The notes under the pieces are model-generated. The model saw only the letters and a list, made by a program, of their open reading frames with translations. It did not search any database and was not told the origin of the DNA. The position numbers and the translations under genes are program-made. A stretch of DNA of 64,000 nt from Paraburkholderia polaris (GTDB lineage Bacteria > Pseudomonadota > Gammaproteobacteria > Burkholderiales > Burkholderiaceae), in NCBI RefSeq assembly GCF_012927345.1, contig NZ_JABBGJ010000017.1:62001-126000 (forward strand), in the 5' to 3' direction. Numbering within the stretch: position 1 is the first letter of the stretch; each line of letters begins with the position of its first letter. Shown here piece after piece: positions 1 through 7,792 of the stretch.

Positions 1-70
1 TTAAGCGCGCGATAGTTGTTCGCGCGAATCGCGCTGAAACTGGAAGGTCACATCTATAAGAACGCACACG

Positions 71-101
71 TAAAAACGCCCGCATGATACGGGCGTTTTT
101 A
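71..101. terminator. Bidirectional hairpin terminator
   Basis: A perfect 12-bp stem (71-82 with 90-101) closes a 7-nt loop. The arms begin and end in runs of A and T, so the hairpin ends with a U-run on either strand. It lies just beyond the stop of the OmpA-like lipoprotein gene, which runs leftward, and could also end a rightward gene entering from outside the window. No gene was assigned to bases 1-70. Confidence 0.8.
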
Positions 102-127
102 CGAGACCAGCATCAGGTGGCGAATGC

Positions 128-634
128 CTACTTCCGCCCCATCAGCGTATCCATCGTCTCGCCGCGCACCAAAATCTCCGTGCGCCGGTTCAACGCGCGC
201 CCGTCGGCCGTATCGTTGCTCGCCACGGGGTTGTTATACGCGTAGCCCTTAGTGCGAATGCGCTCCGTCGTCACGCCGCGTGCCACCAGCGCATACCCTA
301 CCGCAATAGCGCGCTCTTCCGAGAGTTGCTGGTTATATTCGAGCGTGCCGACGTTATCGGTGTATCCCTCCACCACGATCGGCTTCTTGCTGCGTTTGAG
401 CAACACAGCGGAGCGGTTGATCACCATGGCCGCGTCGCCGCGTACTTCGGATTTACCGAATTCGAACAGCGCGGCCTCCGGCAGCTTCACCGATACACCA
501 CCGGCGACCGGCGCCACCTCGATGCCGACCGCCTTATTCAGCGACGTTTCCGTATCGCGGTTGAGCGGTGTTGCGCAACCCGCCATCAGCAGGACCGACA
601 TTGCGCATGCTGTTGTGCCGAGGAACGTTCTCAT
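128..634 (-). CDS. OmpA-family lipoprotein
   Basis: The 168-residue product starts with a lipoprotein signal ending in LMAGC, so Cys20 is the predicted lipidated residue and the protein should be anchored in a membrane facing the periplasm. Residues about 52-160 form an OmpA-like peptidoglycan-binding domain: the segments LFEFGKSEV, VEGYTDNVG and GRALNRRTEILV are typical, with the Asp and Arg positions that contact diaminopimelate. The likely role is tethering the envelope to peptidoglycan. A strong purine-rich ribosome site (aaggag) precedes the ATG at 634. It is transcribed divergently from ubiC and ends at a hairpin terminator. The family call is firm; the specific role is not known. Confidence 0.85.
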   Translation of the reverse strand: MRTFLGTTACAMSVLLMAGCATPLNRDTETSLNKAVGIEVAPVAGGVSVKLPEAALFEFGKSEVRGDAAMVINRSAVLLKRSKKPIVVEGYTDNVGTLEYNQQLSEERAIAVGYALVARGVTTERIRTKGYAYNNPVASNDTADGRALNRRTEILVRGETMDTLMGRK

Positions 635-863
635 GTCTCTTCTTCTCCTTCTCTATCCGATCAAATGGCGCGCCCTTCGATCGCAGGCGAGCCGCCGACT
701 TTGTAAAGCACGAAGGTTGTAACGCGCGTCGCTGGCGAGGGAGAATCGGAACTATCTGAAATCGACAATCTTATTGAGGCGGGTCAGCATCCGAAGGGCT
801 GTCAATGGAACTTCCTGACGGGAGAGTAGTGCGAGGTCGGCAATGCTCTGACGGCCGCGCCGT

Positions 864-869
864 TATAAT
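864..869 (+). promoter_or_regulatory. Candidate -10 element of the ubiC operon
   Basis: A consensus TATAAT lies at 864-869, only 8 bases before the ubiC ATG at 878. No good -35 hexamer sits 16-18 bp upstream. If this element is used, transcription would begin at about 876-878 and the mRNA would be essentially leaderless. No ribosome-binding site is visible before the ATG, which agrees with that reading. Confidence 0.4.
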
Positions 870-877
870 CCGACACC

Positions 878-1630
878 ATGCCTATCCGTTTCGATGCCGC
901 CGACGCCCACTGGCGTGTCGGTCCCTTACCCGGTTTTAGCGCCGCCCAGAAAGACTGGCTGACGCGCGGTGGTTCATTGACCGCGCATCTGCGCACGCTT
1001 GGCGCGGTCGCGGTGCGCGTCACGCGCGAAGCCATCGCGCTGCCGTGGACCGACGAGCACGCCGCGCTCGGCCTCGCGCCGCGCGCGCCGGTGTGGGTTC
1101 GGGAAGTGGTGTTGTCGGTCGACGGTGTGCCGTTTGTCGCGGCGCATAGTGTCGCGCCGCTGGCCGCAAGCGTCGGCGTATGGCAGGCCACGCGCCGGCT
1201 GCGCACCCGGCCACTCGCCGAGTTGCTCTACAGCGATAGCAGCGTCGCGCGTTCGTCGCTGGTGAGCCGCAGGTTGACCGCGCGCCATCCGCTGTATCGA
1301 CTGGCCGTGCAGGAGATCGGCACAACGTCGCCGCATGCGCTGGTCGCGCGCCGCTCGGTGTTCGAGCGCCACGGTGCGCCGTTGATGGTGACTGAATGCA
1401 TGTTGCCCGCGCTGTGGGCGCATCTGGCGTCTACGGCGAGCAGATCGTCTGCGCACACGGTGTCGGCGCAGGCGCCGCAGCGCACCCATGTGCGGGAACA
1501 TGGCCGGCCGCTCGAGCATACGGTGTCGCGCGCTCATGGCGCACCGCGTGCGGAGCCCGAAAATCATGCCGAACAGGGCGCGCGTGAAGCCGGGCACGCT
1601 CCGGCATCAGACAGCAAGGTGAAGCGCTGA
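878..1630 (+). CDS. ubiC: Chorismate--pyruvate lyase (UbiC)
   Basis: This enzyme should remove pyruvate from chorismate to give 4-hydroxybenzoate, the first committed step of ubiquinone synthesis, in the cytoplasm. The N-terminal 180 residues match the UbiC fold: KDWLTRGGSLTAHL near the start, VWVREVVL with the substrate-binding Arg (R75 here) and the conserved Glu in MVTECMLPALW (E173). The protein is 250 residues, whereas the E. coli enzyme is about 165. The extra 65 residues at the C-terminus are Ala/Arg/His-rich and look disordered. It is the first gene of an operon: its TGA overlaps the ATG of the next gene by one base. Confidence 0.88.
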   Translation: MPIRFDAADAHWRVGPLPGFSAAQKDWLTRGGSLTAHLRTLGAVAVRVTREAIALPWTDEHAALGLAPRAPVWVREVVLSVDGVPFVAAHSVAPLAASVGVWQATRRLRTRPLAELLYSDSSVARSSLVSRRLTARHPLYRLAVQEIGTTSPHALVARRSVFERHGAPLMVTECMLPALWAHLASTASRSSAHTVSAQAPQRTHVREHGRPLEHTVSRAHGAPRAEPENHAEQGAREAGHAPASDSKVKR

Positions 1631-2103
1631 TGCTGCGCGGCTTTCCCCCCGTCGTCGCGGCGGATACGCATACGCTGATACTCGGTACTTTTCCCGGCGA
1701 GGCATCGCTCGTGGCGACGCAGTATTACGCGCATCCGCGCAACCAGTTCTGGCGTCTGCTCGGCACGGTACTCGACGAACCGCTTCCCGAGCTCGCCTAT
1801 GAAGAGCGTTTGCGCCGCGTGCTATCGCACGGCATCGGCGTGTGGGACGTGCTCGCCGCCTGCGAGCGCGAAGGCAGTCTCGACGCGGCAATCCGCAACG
1901 CCAGCCCCAACGATTTCGCTTCGCTGCGTGCCCACGCGCCGAAGCTTGCCAAAGTCTGCTTCAACGGCAAGACGGCGGGCCGCTTTGCGCCGGTGATCGG
2001 TGAAGCCGGTTACGCCACCCTCGTATTGCCTTCGTCGAGTCCGGCGAATGCTATGCTCTCGTTCGACCAAAAATTGTGCCTCTGGCGCGACATCCTTACA
2101 TGA
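1630..2103 (+). CDS. DNA glycosylase, UDG superfamily (family 6, hypoxanthine-type)
   Basis: The 157-residue protein belongs to the uracil-DNA glycosylase superfamily. The motif LGTFPGEASL, followed by YYAHPRNQFW, is characteristic of the family-6 (HDG) branch, whose members excise deaminated adenine (hypoxanthine) from DNA. The C-terminal LPSSSPANA corresponds to the minor-groove intercalation loop region. It should act in base excision repair in the cytoplasm. The start overlaps the ubiC stop (TGATG) and its stop overlaps the next gene (ATGA), so translation is probably coupled. The superfamily is clear; the hypoxanthine specificity is inferred from the motif. Confidence 0.8.
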   Translation: MLRGFPPVVAADTHTLILGTFPGEASLVATQYYAHPRNQFWRLLGTVLDEPLPELAYEERLRRVLSHGIGVWDVLAACEREGSLDAAIRNASPNDFASLRAHAPKLAKVCFNGKTAGRFAPVIGEAGYATLVLPSSSPANAMLSFDQKLCLWRDILT

Positions 2104-3014
2104 CGAAATTGATCAAGCGTGCTTCGGCTGAAGCGCGTGCCTTCCGCAATCAAGACGCTGACGCCGCCGGCAGCAAACAGAAAGTAGTGCGCAACAAAAA
2201 GCGCACGCTGCACGACGACGACCTGCACGACGCGCCGCAAATCGAAGCGCCGCGCAAGCCGCGTTTCGCGCCGGTCACATTCTCGGAAGAGGGCGGCGTG
2301 CGCTTCCTGCATTTCGGCACGGAATGGGTGCAAGGCGCGATGCGTCTGCGCAAACCGGATCACATCGAACTCGAATACGCGCAGCAGATGATGGCCTGGC
2401 TGCTGTTCATCGAAACGCCCAAGCGGATCGTGCAACTCGGTCTGGGCGCTGCGGCGCTGACCAAGTTTGCGCACCGCTTCCTGAAGCACGCGAAGGTCGA
2501 GGCGGTCGAAGTGAACCCGGCGGTGGTCGTGGCCGCGCGCACGATGTTCGAACTGCCGCACGACGACGCACGTCTGACCGTGCACGAAATGGACGCATGG
2601 GACTTCGTCAACGACCGCGCTAACCACGGCACGATCGGCGCGCTGCAAATCGATGTGTATGACGCAACCGCGCGTGGCCCGGTGCTCGACAGCGTTGGCT
2701 TCTACCGCGCAGTGCGCGCATGTCTGACCGAAGCGGGCGTGGTGACGATCAACCTGTTCGGCGACCATCCGAGCTTCGTGCGGAACATGAAGCGTTTGAA
2801 CGAAGCGTTCGACGGCCGCGTCGTTGCGTTGCCGGAAGTTCATGACGGCAACCGGATCGCGATCGCCTTCTCGGGCCCGGCGCTCGACGTGCCGTTCACG
2901 GCGTTGCAAGCGCGCGCAAAGTTGATCGAAACGGAACTGGGCTTGCCGGCACGCAAGTGGATCAAGGGTCTGCAAGAATCGACCGGGCAGAAGGAAGGCT
3001 CGTTCTCGATCTGA
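2100..3014 (+). CDS. Spermidine-synthase-like methyltransferase-fold protein
   Basis: The product of 304 residues has the Rossmann core of polyamine aminopropyltransferases: QLGLGAAAL (113-121) as nucleotide loop, EAVEVNP (134-140) with the acidic ribose-binding residue, and IDVYDA (184-189) where the family has its catalytic Asp region. The first 50 residues are charged and probably flexible. The ATG at 2100 is preferred over a GTG at 2076 because it overlaps the stop of the glycosylase gene in an ATGA arrangement. Such stand-alone spermine/spermidine synthase-like proteins often lack proven aminopropyl activity, so the substrate is left open. It is the last gene of the ubiC operon. Confidence 0.75.
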   Translation: MTKLIKRASAEARAFRNQDADAAGSKQKVVRNKKRTLHDDDLHDAPQIEAPRKPRFAPVTFSEEGGVRFLHFGTEWVQGAMRLRKPDHIELEYAQQMMAWLLFIETPKRIVQLGLGAAALTKFAHRFLKHAKVEAVEVNPAVVVAARTMFELPHDDARLTVHEMDAWDFVNDRANHGTIGALQIDVYDATARGPVLDSVGFYRAVRACLTEAGVVTINLFGDHPSFVRNMKRLNEAFDGRVVALPEVHDGNRIAIAFSGPALDVPFTALQARAKLIETELGLPARKWIKGLQESTGQKEGSFSI

Positions 3015-3611
3015 TGAGTGAAGCAGTCGGGCCGGGCAAGCCGGCCCGCTTGCACAGATCGAAAAGCCTGCTGCCGCCGTGCTGTAAGTGTCCGCGCCGG
3101 GCGAAGCGCTGCCGGATGGCCTCAGCGGCAAGACCGGCGCTCCAACAGAATCAACCGTGTCGATCCAACTGGCGCCGGAGCCGTCTAGCGCTGTGCACAG
3201 CCGCTTCTCCCTTTAGGCCGTACCCGCCGCAGTACAAAAGTCTAATCTTGCCGTTGCGCCCACGCGACGGTCCTCAGCGTCACAACCCATCGCGCATCGC
3301 CCATCGCGCAGCCTATCGACGTCGCGCGTGAGGGCTCATCTGCGAGCGAGGCATAGGGCGCCCGGCCTGAGGCTTGTGTCCTGCCGCCGCACCAGTATCG
3401 CGTCCCGCGGCGAAGCCTTGTCCCGCCCCCTCGAAGCACCAGCCCACCTGCCTCAGAAGCACATCCCGCCTCGGGTCGTCCCTGCTTGACCGGACGTTCG
3501 CCGCTCCTATACTCTTTCGAAGCTTTCGGGGCGCCCGTGGCCATCCGCTGTGGGATCCACCACCCGTCAAAACACGGGCCAACATTTCAATAATAGGGAA
3601 GAGGAGACGTC
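3015..3611. other. Intergenic region without a supported gene
   Basis: These 597 bases separate the ubiC operon from the symporter pair. Short open frames exist on both strands but none shows domain-like composition or a ribosome site. The only clear element is the strong ribosome-binding sequence (gaggag, about 3601-3606) ahead of the DUF3311 gene. The promoter of the symporter operon is presumably here but I cannot place it confidently. Confidence 0.6.
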
Positions 3612-3860
3612 ATGGCTCACGACGCCGACGCGAACAAGGCCAGCAAGCACTGGCTCTGGTTGCTGCTGTTGCCCTGGATCGCAATGATCTGGGTGCCGTC
3701 ATATAACAAGGTCGAACCGCAGTTGTTCGATTTTCCGTTCTTCTACTGGTACCAGCTCCTGTGGGTGCTGATCAGCGCGGTTATCACGGCGCTCGTGTAC
3801 TTCAAGACCAAGACCCGCTCAGTGGGCAAACCGGGCAGCTCGCAAGGGGGCGCAAAATAA
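3612..3860 (+). CDS. DUF3311 small membrane protein
   Basis: This 82-residue protein has two hydrophobic helices (about residues 13-30 and 42-63) with the WLLLLPWIAMIWVPSYNK start and FPFFYWYQLLWV core typical of DUF3311. Genes of this family regularly precede a sodium:solute symporter and are thought to be its small partner, as in the MctP-type carboxylate transporters. Here the stop overlaps the symporter ATG (TAATG), so the two are probably made in a coupled way. A good ribosome site (gaggag) precedes the start. Confidence 0.8.
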   Translation: MAHDADANKASKHWLWLLLLPWIAMIWVPSYNKVEPQLFDFPFFYWYQLLWVLISAVITALVYFKTKTRSVGKPGSSQGGAK

Positions 3861-5410
3861 TGAACGCCACCGCAACCTTCGTCTTCGTCCTGTTTTTCAT
3901 CGGCGTTACCATTCTTGGCTTTGTCGCGGCCCACTGGCGCAAGGGCGACCTGGCCCATCTGGAAGAGTGGGGCCTCGGCGGCCGGCGCTTCGGCACCATC
4001 GTCACGTGGTTCCTGCTGGGCGGCGACCTGTACACCGCCTACACCTTCATCGCCGTGCCGGCGCTGGTGTTCGGTGCGGGCGCAACGGGCTTCTTTGCGC
4101 TGCCGTACACGATCCTGATCTATCCGTTCGCGTTCGTCGTGTTCCCGAAACTGTGGAGCATTGCCAAACGTCAGGGCTACGTGACATCGGCCGACTTCGT
4201 CTCGGCTCGCTACGGCAGCCGCATGCTTGCGCTGGCGATTGCCGTGACCGGTATTGTCGCGACGATGCCGTACATCGCGCTGCAACTGGTCGGTATCGAA
4301 GTGGTGATCGGCGCGTTGGGTTTCGACACCAAGGGCTTCGTCGGCGATCTGCCGCTGATCATCGCCTTCGCGATTCTGGCGGCGTACACGTACACGTCGG
4401 GCCTGCGCGCGCCGGCCATGATCGCGGTCGTCAAGGACGTGCTGATCTATATCGTGATCTTTGCCGCGATCATCGTGATTCCGCCGCAACTGGGCGGCTT
4501 CGGTCACATCTTCAGCGTAGTGCCGCCGGCCAAGCTGCTGCTGAAGGCGCCGGACGTGTCGAGCCTGAACGGCTACAGCGCGTACGCGACGCTTGCGGTC
4601 GGCTCGGCGCTCGCGTTGTTCCTGTACCCGCACTCGATCACCGCGGTGCTGTCGTCGAAGTCGGGTAACACGATCCGCCGCAATATGGCGATGCTGCCGG
4701 CTTACTCGCTGGTGCTCGGTCTACTCGCGCTGCTGGGCTTCATGGCTTTGGCCTCGGGCGTGAAGGACATGCCGGAATTCGCGCCGTACTTCAAGGCGTT
4801 CGGCCCGAACTTCGCGGTGCCGGCGCTGTTCCTGCACTTCTTCCCGTCGTGGTTTGTCGGTGTGGCGTTCGCGGCGATCGGCATCGGCGCGCTGGTGCCG
4901 GCGGCGATCATGTCGATCGCGGCCGCGAACCTGTACACGCGCAACATCCACAAGGAGTTCGTCAACCGCAACATGACGAACGAGCAGGAGACCAATGTCG
5001 CGAAGCTGGTCTCGCTGATCGTCAAGGTCGGCGCGGTCGCGTTCATTCTTGGCCTGCCGTTGACGTACGCGATCCAGCTGCAGTTGCTGGGCGGTATCTG
5101 GATCATCCAGACGCTGCCGGCCATCGTGCTGGGTCTCTACACGCGTGTGCTCGACTACCGCGGCCTCCTGATCGGCTGGGCGGTCGGCATCGCAACGGGC
5201 ACGTGGATGGCGATTTCGCTGAAGCTGGCGGGCTCGATCTTCACGATCCACCTGTTCGGCATGGCGATCCCCGGCTATGCAGCGGTGTGGTCGCTGATCG
5301 TCAACCTGGTGGTCTCGGTGGTGGTGAGCCTGCTGGTGCGGATGTTCGGCATGCAGCGTGCCGAGGACCGTACTCGTCCGGAAGATTATCTGGACGTGGT
5401 CGAAGGCTAA
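3860..5410 (+). CDS. Sodium:solute symporter (SSS family, MctP-like)
   Basis: The protein, 516 residues from the ATG that overlaps the DUF3311 stop, is a polytopic inner-membrane transporter with about 13 hydrophobic segments. Family features include the N-terminal GLGGRRFGTIVTWFLLGGD segment, the SADFVSARYGSR loop and the IHKEFVNRNMTNEQE cytoplasmic loop. SSS proteins paired with DUF3311 include monocarboxylate permeases such as Rhizobium MctP, so lactate, pyruvate or similar acids are plausible substrates, but this cannot be read from the sequence. A hairpin terminator lies 30 bases after the stop. Confidence 0.82.
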   Translation: MNATATFVFVLFFIGVTILGFVAAHWRKGDLAHLEEWGLGGRRFGTIVTWFLLGGDLYTAYTFIAVPALVFGAGATGFFALPYTILIYPFAFVVFPKLWSIAKRQGYVTSADFVSARYGSRMLALAIAVTGIVATMPYIALQLVGIEVVIGALGFDTKGFVGDLPLIIAFAILAAYTYTSGLRAPAMIAVVKDVLIYIVIFAAIIVIPPQLGGFGHIFSVVPPAKLLLKAPDVSSLNGYSAYATLAVGSALALFLYPHSITAVLSSKSGNTIRRNMAMLPAYSLVLGLLALLGFMALASGVKDMPEFAPYFKAFGPNFAVPALFLHFFPSWFVGVAFAAIGIGALVPAAIMSIAAANLYTRNIHKEFVNRNMTNEQETNVAKLVSLIVKVGAVAFILGLPLTYAIQLQLLGGIWIIQTLPAIVLGLYTRVLDYRGLLIGWAVGIATGTWMAISLKLAGSIFTIHLFGMAIPGYAAVWSLIVNLVVSVVVSLLVRMFGMQRAEDRTRPEDYLDVVEG

Positions 5411-5440
5411 GTCAGCCGTTCCGTCCCGCCTGAAAAAGCA

Positions 5441-5470
5441 ACGCCCGCAGATTAAAGTTTGCGGGCGTTT
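5441..5470 (+). terminator. Rho-independent terminator after the symporter
   Basis: A 9-bp stem (5441-5449 with 5460-5468) has an AT-rich 10-nt loop and is followed by T-rich sequence. It closes the DUF3311-symporter operon. Confidence 0.75.
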
Positions 5471-5535
5471 GTCTTTCCGGGGCACTCCAGGGCAGGATAG
5501 CGGAACCGTCCTTCAAAGCGTCCGTCGCGCGAGCT

Positions 5536-6660
5536 ATGGCTTCTGCCGATTCCCGCCGTGTAATTGTCCGCCGCTCGGCCATTAGCCGTATGGTCCGAAC
5601 GATCACGTCGCCGTACTACCGCTATCGCCACGCGAAGGTGCTGCATAGCCTGCGCGTCGGCGTCGCGATGCTGGTGTCGATTCTCGCCACCACCGGGATC
5701 GACATTCCCCACGGCATCTGGTCGTCGGTGACCCTGCTGGTGGTGATCGGCGGCTTGCAGCATCACGGCAATATCCGCAAGAAGGCCGCCGACCGGGCGG
5801 CGGGAACCCTGCTCGGCGCGGCGATCGGGCTTCTGCTCATCCTGACGCAGAATCTGACCGGCTCGCTACCGCTCACCTATGTACTGATGGCGATCGTCGC
5901 GGGGGTCTGCGCGTGGTTCGCTATCGGTTCGTCGGGGTATATCGGCCTGCTGACGGCGATCACGATGTGCATCGTCGCGGGACATGGCGACAATCTGATC
6001 GACGTCGGCCTATGGCGCACGCTGAACGTGCTGATCGGCATTGTGATCGCGTTGGCGTTTTCGTTCGCGTTGCCGCTGCACGCGACTTATTCGTGGCGCT
6101 ATGGGATTGCCGCCAATTTGCGCGACTGCGCGCGGATCTACAGCCGTTTGCTGGAAGGGGAGACGATCAGCGAGGACGAGCAGGTGCAACGCTTCCTCGC
6201 GATCAACAAGCGGCTGGTTCAGTTGCGCTCGCTGATGCCTTCGGTGGCGAAGGAGATCGATGTGCCGCAGGCTAAGCTCGACGAGATTCAGCGGCTGCAT
6301 CGGTCTGTGCTCAGTTCGCTGGAATTGCTGGCGACCGGTCCGCTGATGCGCGCCGATGCTGCGGCGCGCGCTGCGTATGCGCGGGAGTGCGGCGTCGAGG
6401 TGCACGCTGTGCGCGCCATTCTGCTTGCGATGGCGCGCGGCTTGCGCTTTGGCCGCGCGACGCACTTCGGCATTCCGGCCGCGTCACCGCTCGCACCGGC
6501 GTGCGGCGATGCGGCATTTAACTTGCCGCCCGACTTGCAAGGGCCGTATTGGCTCGGGCAGCGGCTTGCTGAACAGGTGGACCGGCTGCGCGCTTTGCTG
6601 CTGGAGACTGAGCCGAACTGGAACATCGAGCGGCATTCGCGCACTTCGCTGAAGGCTTAG
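5536..6660 (+). CDS. FUSC-family inner-membrane protein
   Basis: The 374-residue protein has six hydrophobic segments in its first 185 residues, including GIWSSVTLLVVIGGLQHHGN and IRKKAADRAAGTLLGAAIGLLL. These match the fusaric-acid-resistance (FUSC) / aromatic acid exporter domain. A cytoplasmic helical half follows. The HGNI-RKKAADRAAGT signature is diagnostic of the family. Members export aromatic or organic acids, but the substrate here is unknown. The start is uncertain: the ATG at 5536 has no strong ribosome site and ATG 5590 is an alternative. The C-terminal third is Arg/Ala-rich. Confidence 0.78.
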   Translation: MASADSRRVIVRRSAISRMVRTITSPYYRYRHAKVLHSLRVGVAMLVSILATTGIDIPHGIWSSVTLLVVIGGLQHHGNIRKKAADRAAGTLLGAAIGLLLILTQNLTGSLPLTYVLMAIVAGVCAWFAIGSSGYIGLLTAITMCIVAGHGDNLIDVGLWRTLNVLIGIVIALAFSFALPLHATYSWRYGIAANLRDCARIYSRLLEGETISEDEQVQRFLAINKRLVQLRSLMPSVAKEIDVPQAKLDEIQRLHRSVLSSLELLATGPLMRADAAARAAYARECGVEVHAVRAILLAMARGLRFGRATHFGIPAASPLAPACGDAAFNLPPDLQGPYWLGQRLAEQVDRLRALLLETEPNWNIERHSRTSLKA

Positions 6661-6768
6661 CTCTTCACTTTGGCCGGGTGAGGCGGCGTGGCGGCCTGAC
6701 AGGCTGCGGCTACATACAGCATGGCTGCTGCATGGTTACGACGATCGCGTAGGCAGACCACCGCAGCG

Positions 6769-6813
6769 GCAACCGCCGAAGCCGCAACCGCCGAACCCGC
6801 AACCGCCGAAGCC
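6769..6813 (+). repeat. 15-bp tandem repeat, three copies
   Basis: Three adjacent 15-bp units occur at 6769-6783, 6784-6798 and 6799-6813, the middle one differing by one base. The array lies between the FUSC gene and the convergent VOC gene, just outside the VOC stop at 6830. Confidence 0.85.
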
Positions 6814-6829
6814 GCCATGCGTAACGCGC

Positions 6830-7249
6830 TCAGGCGTCTGGTATCGTCACCATCCACGCGAGACCGAAGCGGTCCACCACCATCCCGAAGCCCTTGCTCC
6901 AGAAAGTGGCTTGCCACGGCATCGTCACGGACCCGCCGTCGGCCAGCGCGTTGAAATATTTCTCGCCCGACTCGACATCGTCTGCCGTCAGGGAGAGGCT
7001 GAAGCCGCTGAACGTCGCCTGGGGGTCGCAGTGGCCGTCGGAGGCCATCCAGTTGGTCGAGCCGAGCTTGATCGTGGCGTGCATGATCTTTTCTTCCAGG
7101 CCGGGCCGCGGCTGGTTCTGCGGGTCGGGGTTCGGCGGCGCGTCCTTATAGCGCATCAGTAGCAATACCTCGGCGCCAAGCTTCTCGGTGTAGTACTTGA
7201 GCGCTTCTTCACAACGCCCGTTGAAAAATACGTAAGGCTGAACGTACAT
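6830..7249 (-). CDS. VOC-family protein (PhnB/YjdN type)
   Basis: The product is a 139-residue single-domain protein of the vicinal-oxygen-chelate superfamily. It begins MYVQPYVFFNGRCEEAL and contains ATIKLGSTNWMASDG and GFGMVVDRFGLAWMV, the pattern of PhnB/YjdN-like proteins (also annotated as 3-demethylubiquinone methyltransferase-like). The enzymatic role is unknown. The ribosome site gggaga precedes the ATG at 7249. Its upstream region runs directly into the heptamer array. Two more proteins of this type lie at the right end of the window. Confidence 0.8.
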   Translation of the reverse strand: MYVQPYVFFNGRCEEALKYYTEKLGAEVLLLMRYKDAPPNPDPQNQPRPGLEEKIMHATIKLGSTNWMASDGHCDPQATFSGFSLSLTADDVESGEKYFNALADGGSVTMPWQATFWSKGFGMVVDRFGLAWMVTIPDA

Positions 7250-7370
7250 GATCGTCTCCCGGAATATGGGTCAGCGGCGCCGCGTTCCTTCGGCAAATGG
7301 CAGCGAGGGAGAGCGGGCGTGCAGACGATTGTAGTCGTCCGTTGGGGCGGCGATTGTGACATTGTGTCGG

Positions 7371-7678
7371 CGGCAAGCGGCAAGCGGCAAGCGGCAAGCG
7401 GCAAGCGGCAAGCGGCAAGCGGCAAGCGGCAAGCGGCAAGCGGCAAGCGGCAAGCGGCAAGCGGCAAGCGGCAAGCGGCAAGCGGCAAGCGGCAAGCGGC
7501 AAGCGGCAAGCGACAAGCGACAAGCGACAAGCGACAAGCGACAAGCGACAAGCGACAAGCGACAAGCGACAAGCGACAAGCGACAAGCGACAAGCGACAA
7601 GCGACAAGCGACAAGCGGCGGGCAGCAAGCAGCAAGCGACAAGCGACAAGCGACAAGCGGCGGGCAGCAAGCAGCAAG
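7371..7678 (+). repeat. Heptanucleotide minisatellite, 44 perfect-length units
   Basis: The array is 308 bp, exactly 44 units of 7 bp without any indel. The order is 20 copies of CGGCAAG (7371-7510), 15 of CGACAAG (7511-7615), then CGGCGGG, two CAGCAAG, three CGACAAG, CGGCGGG and two CAGCAAG. The last ten units contain a duplicated three-unit block. Because no stop codon occurs, several frames on both strands stay open as 7-residue repeats, but these have no ribosome site or gene-like start. The array lies between the VOC gene start and the transaldolase terminator, so it is taken as a non-coding variable-number repeat. Confidence 0.95.
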
Positions 7679-7720
7679 GCGCTGCGGCGCGGGGCGCTTC
7701 CAACCCGACTCGGTAAACGG

Positions 7721-7757
7721 CATGCGGCCCTGAACCGGAAAGGCTCAGGGCCGCATG
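7721..7757. terminator. Long hairpin between repeat array and transaldolase
   Basis: A perfect 13-bp stem (7721-7733 with 7745-7757) encloses an 11-nt loop. It lies 36 bases downstream of the transaldolase stop on the minus strand. A strong U-run is missing on the minus side, so it is a terminator-like hairpin rather than a textbook terminator. Confidence 0.65.
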
Positions 7758-7792
7758 TTTGACCGCGTGCTTAAGCTATACGGCAGTGGGCT

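Noticed and set aside
1..70. 3' end of a gene entering from the left
   Set aside because: Short open frames ending at 15 or 59 are possible, but too little sequence is present to support either.
7319..7762. Open frames of 125-173 residues on both strands across the heptamer array
   Set aside because: They stay open only because the 7-bp unit has no stop codon; there is no ribosome site and no non-repeat domain.
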